A stretch of DNA of 64,000 nt from Archangium sp. (GTDB taxonomy: Bacteria; Myxococcota; Myxococcia; Myxococcales; Myxococcaceae): contig JAUYRZ010000128.1 in the NCBI GenBank assembly GCA_030695565.1, forward strand, positions 16,965-80,964. The letters are read 5' to 3'. Positions 59,635 through 64,000 of this stretch are shown in pieces; positions within the stretch are counted from its first letter, which is position 1, and every line of letters begins with the position of its first letter. The notes beneath the pieces were generated by a model. The model was not told where the DNA came from, ran no database searches, and saw only the letters and a program-made list of their open reading frames with translations. The translations under genes were made by a program, and so were the position numbers.

Positions 59635-60252
59635 TCAGAACCACGGCCCCAGCGAGACCCGAACGGTGGGCTGAACCCCTCCGCGGCCCATGGGAGGCTG
59701 GCTGATCCCCGGGAAGGCGATCACCTCTGCATCGGTGGTCGCGCCGAAGATGAAGGTGTTGCCCACGTTGGCCCGGCTCAGGGCGTACCAGGTGGTCACC
59801 CCCAGGGCGATCGACAGGGTGAACCGTTTGATGCGCCAGCCGTGGCCGATCTGCAGGCCGGGCCCCATCATCCACAGCGCACTTCCCGGCAGCGAAAAGC
59901 CTGACGCCCGCGCATCGAAGTAGAAGCCGTCGAGCGAGCTGCCCATCACGTAGTACCGCAGCCCCACGTCGAAACCGAACTGGCCCAGCGGGCCTCCGCC
60001 GATGTTCGCGAAGGCGTCGAGGCCGCCGATGAGCGCGAGATCGGCTTCGACCCAGAACGACAAGGAGAAGAGGCTCAGCGGCGCGAAGAACAAGCCCAAC
60101 GTGGCAGGCGCCAGCGGCTCGGGGGGCGGTTTGACTGGCCTGGGTTTGACGGTGGGCGCGAGATACGACGAGCGGTTCCAGTTGGCAGCGTCGGGCGCCT
60201 GCACGAGGGGCGGGGTGGTGCACAACACCATGCTGATGATGACCAGGAACAT
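59635..60252 (-). CDS. Outer-membrane beta-barrel-like protein
   Basis: 205 residues with a signal peptide (MFLVIISMVLCTTPPLVQA) and alternating hydrophobic strands (FDVGLRYYVMGSSLDGFYFD, LQIGHGWRIKRFTLSIALGV) ending in WF, as in DUF3575-type or small OmpA-like barrels. No specific function assigned. Confidence 0.7.
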   Translation of the reverse strand: MFLVIISMVLCTTPPLVQAPDAANWNRSSYLAPTVKPRPVKPPPEPLAPATLGLFFAPLSLFSLSFWVEADLALIGGLDAFANIGGGPLGQFGFDVGLRYYVMGSSLDGFYFDARASGFSLPGSALWMMGPGLQIGHGWRIKRFTLSIALGVTTWYALSRANVGNTFIFGATTDAEVIAFPGISQPPMGRGGVQPTVRVSLGPWF

Positions 60253-60282
60253 TCGCCGCGCAGCCTAGCCCTGCTGCACCTC

Positions 60283-60430
60283 CTCCGCAGGTTTGGGAGA
60301 AGAAGCCCGAAGTCGAAGCGACCGAGGAACAGCCGAAGCCGAAGGGTGGATTCGATGCCCGCGCGACGCTGGACCGCCTCTGGAAAGAGCGCGGCGGCGG
60401 CGATGGTGGCGGTCGCAAGCGCCAACTGCT
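60283..60430 (+). pseudogene. 3' fragment of an unidentified gene
   Basis: A plus-strand frame with PPPQVWEKKPEVEATEEQP and FDARATLDRLWKERGGG reads like a genuine C-terminus but has no start and runs into a repeat element. The rest of the gene is absent here. Parent family not recognised. Confidence 0.35.
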
Positions 60431-60476
60431 CCGTCTCCCCCTCCGGCGAGAGGGTCGGGGTGGTCGGGGTGAGGGG
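60431..60476. repeat. GC-rich inverted-repeat element (with internal duplication)
   Basis: CTCCGTCTCCCCCTCCGG, then GAGAGGGTCGGGGTGGTCGGGG and TGAGGGG. Lies between the 3' fragment and the broken VOC gene and seems to have replaced the VOC stop codon. Confidence 0.65.
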
Positions 60477-60477
60477 C

Positions 60478-60802
60478 ACGCCGGGACTGGCGCGCGGTAG
60501 AACTGCAGACCGTTGCCGTCCGGATCGCGGAGCTGAAATTCGCGCGTGCCCCACGGCGTGTCGCCGGGTTTGCCCCACGGACCATCGACTTTGAACCTGC
60601 CGGTGAACTCGACGGAGAGCGCATCGACATCGTCGACGACGAAGCGGTACGTCGGTCGATCGCCCAGAGCGAAGTCACTTCGGTCGTGCCACTGCAGATG
60701 CAGCTCGAGCCCATCGCGCGCGACGCCTGCGTACTTGTCGTCACCGAAGCTGCGCTTGAACCCGAGCCCCTCGACGTCAGAAGACATCAGCACCGGCTGC
60801 AT
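60478..60802 (-). pseudogene. Broken VOC/glyoxalase-bleomycin-resistance gene
   Basis: MQPVLMSSDVEGLGFKRSFG, then DGLELHLQWHDRSDFA and RDPDGNGLQFYR are VOC-family landmarks. About ten residues expected between DV and LGF are missing, and the frame has no stop: after FYR it runs into the repeat element. It is probably inactive, though a shortened fold cannot be excluded. Confidence 0.55.
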
Positions 60803-60872
60803 CGCTTCGAGCTTCGCCCTGAGCAAGGCGCTACACTGTCGAGTTCTCACGTGACGGGTGGAGGGCGGAAGA

Positions 60873-61349
60873 ATGAAGCGGTCGGTTTTCGTTTCCGTGT
60901 TGTTGCTCTGCGCGTGCGGGACAACGAGCACCACTGACGGAGGGCGCGACGCGGGAGTCGATGCCGGCGTTCCGGAGGAGCCGATCTGCGACCCGGCGAC
61001 GCCGGCCCGGCCTGGCTTCCTGGGGACCTACCCATGCCGCGCACTCGGCGCGGGGCCTTGTCGGCTTGAGGCCTCTGCGCAGGGGCGCTCGCTCTGCGTG
61101 AGCCATGGGTACCAGACTGAGTACGCGGTCTGCGGTCCGACTGAGGTGTGGATCCTCAGAGACAGCTTTCTCCTCCGCGAGTGCATCTACGAAGACGGCG
61201 GGCTGGTCGGCTTTCGTCAGCTCACCGACGGCGACGGCTCTCCTGACAGCTACATGGGCGGTCGGTGGAGAAACGACTGTGCCCCCGACGGAGGTGTTCG
61301 CGCCTGCTTTGGCCAAGATGGTGGCTCCGGCTCAGATGGAGGACCATGA
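60873..61349 (+). CDS. Small Cys-containing lipoprotein
   Basis: 158 residues from the ATG at 60873. Signal peptide with lipobox LLLCAC, an Asp-Ala-Gly linker, then a domain with several Cys (TYPCRALGAGPCRLEA, YAVCGP, LLRECIYEDGG). Function unknown. Codon use is GC-rich like neighbours. Confidence 0.6.
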   Translation: MKRSVFVSVLLLCACGTTSTTDGGRDAGVDAGVPEEPICDPATPARPGFLGTYPCRALGAGPCRLEASAQGRSLCVSHGYQTEYAVCGPTEVWILRDSFLLRECIYEDGGLVGFRQLTDGDGSPDSYMGGRWRNDCAPDGGVRACFGQDGGSGSDGGP

Positions 61350-61394
61350 CCTGACTGCCCGCCTTCCTTGGACCCAACCCCTGTCGCGCGCGTG

Positions 61395-61770
61395 AGGGAA
61401 GCGTGCCCACGGAAGCGAGGGAGCGCGAATCGAGAAGCCCTGCAGCACCGCGAGCCTCCGGGCGCGAGGGCGAGGCCGCTGCGCGTCGGGCAGGCCCAAA
61501 CGTGCTCCTGGACGGCGCGCTGCTGGAGCTCCTCGTACTCGTACTCGTACTCGTCCTCGGCCCACGCGGCGGCCAGCTCCGCCCAGTCCTTCTTCGCCTG
61601 CCTCAGCATGCGCGACAGGACTGCCGTCACCTCCGCGTCGCTGGGAGGCGGCAAGGACACCACCTCGCCGTCACGCTGCCACTGCGCCTGCAGCAGTACG
61701 TGCAGGTGCGGCGTCTGCTGGAGGCTCGAACGACCCCGATCTTCCTGCGATCCGCGCGCTGGCTGATCAG
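61395..61770 (-). mobile_element. Remnant of an IS91-type (HUH) transposase gene
   Basis: Reverse-strand frames contain PHLHVLLQAQWQRDGEVVSL (HUH-like histidine pair), PPPSDAEVTAVLSRMLRQAK, EYEYEYEELQQRAVQE and, in another frame, RRLAVLQGFSIRA, all segments of the myxobacterial IS91-like transposase. Frameshifts and truncation at both ends show it is dead. A (GAGTAC)3 microsatellite lies inside. Confidence 0.6.
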
Positions 61771-61903
61771 TAAGACCATCGGCCTCGCGTGCCGGTCGTG
61801 CGACGGCCCCTCGTCCGCTTCCGCTTCAGGGCTGAGTCGGCAACGAGACGCTCCTCGCCGCCTGGTTTGGCAGGGACGCAGAAGTGTGGCAACCCGTCGA
61901 ACC

Positions 61904-62329
61904 ATGACCCGCTACCTCGCGCTCCTGCTGGTTGTCTTCAGTTCGTGTCTCGAGCCCGTCGTCCAGGTCGTTGGCGACTGCTCCGGCGACTGCCCCCGCG
62001 GTGAGTGTGACGACGGCTGCGCGACGAAAGCGACGGCAGGCTGCGACACTCCGCAAGCGTGCATCGAGGCGTACGCATGCAGTCGTGAGGGCTCGTGCGC
62101 CTCGTACCGTGAGGCCCCCCTCGACCTGACAGATCGACGCAGCGCCTGCGAGAACACCGCTGGGGTGTACTGCGCCGGGCTCCTCACCACCGAAGGCAAG
62201 CGGCGTTCCTTCGCCGTGGACTGTCGCGACGCCACGCTGAGCGTCGTGCCCTGCGACGCGCCCGGTGACGGCGGCGCCCGCCCGGAAGCGTGCAGGGGCG
62301 TGTGTCGTGTCATCTACAATGTCGAATGA
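61904..62329 (+). CDS. Small Cys-rich lipoprotein
   Basis: 141 residues from the ATG at 61904. Signal peptide MTRYLALLLVVFSSC (lipobox Cys15) and about 14 further Cys (GDCSGDCPRGECDDGCATKA, CRGVCRV). Likely disulfide-rich and extracellular. Not assigned to a family. It lies between an IS remnant and a toxin-antitoxin pair. Confidence 0.6.
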   Translation: MTRYLALLLVVFSSCLEPVVQVVGDCSGDCPRGECDDGCATKATAGCDTPQACIEAYACSREGSCASYREAPLDLTDRRSACENTAGVYCAGLLTTEGKRRSFAVDCRDATLSVVPCDAPGDGGARPEACRGVCRVIYNVE

Positions 62330-62525
62330 CGAAGGGCGCGCAGACGAGGTGGCGCAGGCAGGTCAGAGGAGGCCGTTGCGTCACCCCGCCGTTCGCGACT
62401 GGTTTCACGAGACGCTGCGCGAGCCGACCGACCGCAGATTCGCGGGTGGCCGGTGATCCGCGAGGGGCGCGACGTGATGATCGCCGCGCGCCGTAGCGAC
62501 ACAGCCGCTCGAGGCCTTGTCTGTC

Positions 62526-62945
62526 TCAGGGCTCTGCTTCCCACAGCGAAAAGCCGGCGAGGACGAAGTCGTGATCGAAGCTGATAGCGACTTTGCACTT
62601 GCGCGAGGTCATCAAGGCGAAGCTGGTCGCGTCCGTATAGCTGATCACCTGATCGTGAAATCGGGCCAACCAGCCCCGCGCTTCGCGATGGAGCGGGGCG
62701 GTCGCGAAATGGACTGCGACGCTCGGGCTCCGATCGATGACGTCGAGCGCGGCGGCCGCAGGTTTGATCCCTGCGCGAAAAAGCAGGAGCCGGTGGACCT
62801 CGGCGAGCACCAGGTCGGTCGTGAGCAGGGGAATCTTGCGACGAATGGCCTCACGGATCAGCCGGTCGGCCTCGTGATGGCCGCCGTCGCGCGCGCTGAA
62901 CCACGCGAGCCACGCTCCGCTATCGACGAACAGGCTTGCTGGCAC
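62526..62945 (-). CDS. PIN-domain toxin (VapC-type), second locus
   Basis: 139 residues. Asp8 (FVDSGAWLAWF), Glu49 (DLVLAEVHRLL), Asp105 (YTDATSFALM) and Asp124 (ISFDHDF) give the PIN acidic site. It starts within the last codons of the antitoxin gene. Same type as the first pair at 0.4 kb but clearly a different sequence. Confidence 0.88.
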   Translation of the reverse strand: MPASLFVDSGAWLAWFSARDGGHHEADRLIREAIRRKIPLLTTDLVLAEVHRLLLFRAGIKPAAAALDVIDRSPSVAVHFATAPLHREARGWLARFHDQVISYTDATSFALMTSRKCKVAISFDHDFVLAGFSLWEAEP

Positions 62946-63222
62946 GCCGCACCCGCTTCTTCGGTTCGACGCCGTTTCGACTCGGAGGCTCCGCGACGAA
63001 GGTGTGCGTCAGGTAGTCATCGAAGCGCTGGCTGAGGTCCGCCGGAAGTCCATCGATCATGCCGCTCGAAGCCAACAGAGGGTCAGTCTCCTCGCGAGAC
63101 TGAGTGAGGGCCCTCAGTGCGACCCGAACCGCCTGGGACAAACTCCAGCCGCGCTCATCTGCCCATGCGCGGAGCGCCTGGAACTCGGGGTCTTCGAGAT
63201 AGACCTGCAGGGCACGAGACAT
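62920..63222 (-). CDS. Ribbon-helix-helix antitoxin, second locus
   Basis: 100 residues from the ATG at 63222. ALQVYLEDPEFQALRAWADE and WSLSQAVRVALRALT form an RHH-like unit, followed by a basic tail. The start at 63222 is supported by a promoter whose -10 box ends seven bases upstream, so the mRNA would be nearly leaderless. An alternative start six codons earlier would fall in the promoter. Confidence 0.82.
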   Translation of the reverse strand: MSRALQVYLEDPEFQALRAWADERGWSLSQAVRVALRALTQSREETDPLLASSGMIDGLPADLSQRFDDYLTHTFVAEPPSRNGVEPKKRVRRASKPVRR

Positions 63223-63229
63223 GATTCGG

Positions 63230-63258
63230 AATCTAGCCACTCATGAAAGTACCGTCAA
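63230..63258 (-). promoter_or_regulatory. Sigma70-type promoter of the second toxin-antitoxin operon
   Basis: TTGACG (63258-63253) and TAGATT (63235-63230) separated by exactly 17 bp on the reverse strand, a near-consensus promoter directly ahead of the antitoxin start. Confidence 0.75.
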
Positions 63259-63270
63259 TTGACTCATGAA
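63239..63270. promoter_or_regulatory. Operator-like repeats in the second toxin-antitoxin promoter
   Basis: ACTCATGAA occurs at 63239-63247 and again at 63262-63270 (23-bp spacing), and a perfect palindrome GTCAATTGAC lies at 63254-63263 over the -35 box. Good candidate binding sites for the antitoxin complex. Confidence 0.55.
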
Positions 63271-63447
63271 GATGACGGAAGAAGGAGAACAATCTGGGAA
63301 CCAAGAGGCGGTGCCTGAGGCAGAGGTCGGCATGGTGGTGAGGGGATCCACCTGCCCCGGGGCCTTTATGAACTGCCGGTCGACCTGGGGTGTCACGATC
63401 AAGCCTTCTCAAACAAAGTGCGAGGCCACGAATGGTATGACCGGGAC

Positions 63448-63972
63448 GTGCGCACGGCGGCGTTGGTGCTAGCGGCGGGTTTCTCGGTTGGCTGCGGGCC
63501 AACGAATATCGGCCAGGGATGCGACATCCTTGGGCAGGAGGCCTGCGGCCGGCTGGCGACCTGCACGGGCGAGCCGTCTGCGAAGAGCGCATGCCTACTT
63601 GGGTTCAGCGCGGGCTGTTGTCATGGTGTGGCCTGTACAGCGCCAGTGAAGGACCCAACGAGGTTCGCGAACTGTCGAAATCAGCTCTCGACTGTCTCTT
63701 GCACGCTCATCGCGCAGGCGGTGTTGCCAGAGGCCTGCTTCGGCGTCCTGGCGCCAGCGACGCCCGCAAACGTTCTGGGCGGAACCTGCTCGACTGAGAA
63801 CGCTGCGCGTTGCGACCCGACTGCCCCGCGCTTACTCCAGTGCACCAACGGCATCTTCACGCTCTTCGCCGACTGCAAGGGTGTCGCCACCGACGATCAG
63901 GTGATCCACTTCCACCGAGATCACCGAGGACCAGAGGACCACCCGGTGATTTCGAAGCGGTTCTTCGCCTGA
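63448..63972 (+). CDS. Lipoprotein of unknown function
   Basis: 174 residues from the GTG at 63448, which starts the signal peptide (RTAALVLAAGFSVGC, lipobox Cys). Many Cys (GQGCDI, EACGRLATCTGE, GCCHGVACTAP, CRNQLSTVSCTL, ARCDPTAPRLLQCTNG) suggest a disulfide-rich surface protein. The last ~25 residues (VIHFHRDHRGPEDHPVISK) differ in character and may be frame-shifted or foreign, so the true 3' end is uncertain. Confidence 0.55.
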   Translation: MRTAALVLAAGFSVGCGPTNIGQGCDILGQEACGRLATCTGEPSAKSACLLGFSAGCCHGVACTAPVKDPTRFANCRNQLSTVSCTLIAQAVLPEACFGVLAPATPANVLGGTCSTENAARCDPTAPRLLQCTNGIFTLFADCKGVATDDQVIHFHRDHRGPEDHPVISKRFFA

Positions 63973-64000
63973 GCCGACAGTGCGTGAAGTGCACAGGGCC

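Noticed and set aside
62330..62525. Small frames between the lipoprotein and the second toxin gene
   Set aside because: None has a ribosome site or recognisable family; treated as intergenic.
63266..63472. Plus-strand 68-codon frame downstream of the second toxin-antitoxin promoter
   Set aside because: No family features, no signal peptide, and it overlaps the start of the next lipoprotein gene in another frame.

Overview
The window is GC-rich, densely coded, and looks like a chromosome segment of a myxobacterium (Myxococcota). Evidence: Hanks-type kinases with Pro-rich linkers, an AgmX/PglI-type motility or envelope protein, a MopE-type metal-binding lipoprotein, many lipoproteins with Asp-Ala-Gly or Cys-rich linkers, a HEAT-repeat cyclase, and a sterol-type cyclase of the kind known from Stigmatella. 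No species can be named from the sequence alone.

Layout. 1-4.8 kb: start of a phosphohexomutase, a PIN/ribbon-helix-helix toxin-antitoxin pair with a clear operator, a lyase-like lipoprotein and a degenerate kinase. 4.9-7.9 kb: eutB-eutC-eutL (ethanolamine ammonia-lyase plus one shell protein). 8-18 kb: Hsp70-like protein, lytic transglycosylase, an ECF sigma/anti-sigma/CpxP-like operon, quinone oxidoreductase, DoxX, esterase, cyclase-HEAT protein and a HlyIII channel. 18.1-18.26 kb: a complete tRNA whose two halves are encoded in reversed order, enclosed by a long flanking helix. 18.3-24.3 kb: an arginine operon argC-argJB(fused)-argR-argH-argF. 24.4-34.9 kb: lipoproteins, an orphan atpA, a hydrolase preceded by a leader-peptide attenuator, SpoIID, an SDR and a MopE-type protein. 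35-40.3 kb: a compact sterol-type cluster (squalene epoxidase-like, squalene synthase, SDR, oxidosqualene cyclase). 40.4-53.5 kb: envelope genes, including a TPR/PEGA-TonB receptor, a kinase, a Cys-rich repeat lipoprotein, an ABC-F ATPase and the AgmX-like protein. 53.5-55.2 kb: an ATPase + DUF4276 pair that resembles a two-gene defence module. 55.3-60.3 kb: esterase, MFS-HEAT-cNMP fusion and outer-membrane protein. 60.3-64 kb: decaying and mobile DNA (broken VOC gene, IS91-type transposase remnant) between small lipoproteins, plus a second toxin-antitoxin pair.

A family of about a dozen short GC-rich inverted repeats (half-sites like CTCCCTCTCCC and GGGAGAGGGTCGGGGTGAGGG) lies in gaps across the window, often between convergent genes.

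The most unusual items are the circularly permuted tRNA gene, the attenuator upstream of the hydrolase at 29.6 kb, the ArgJ-ArgB fusion with altered glycine motifs, and the compact sterol cluster whose cyclase has an isoleucine at the cycloartenol/lanosterol specificity position.
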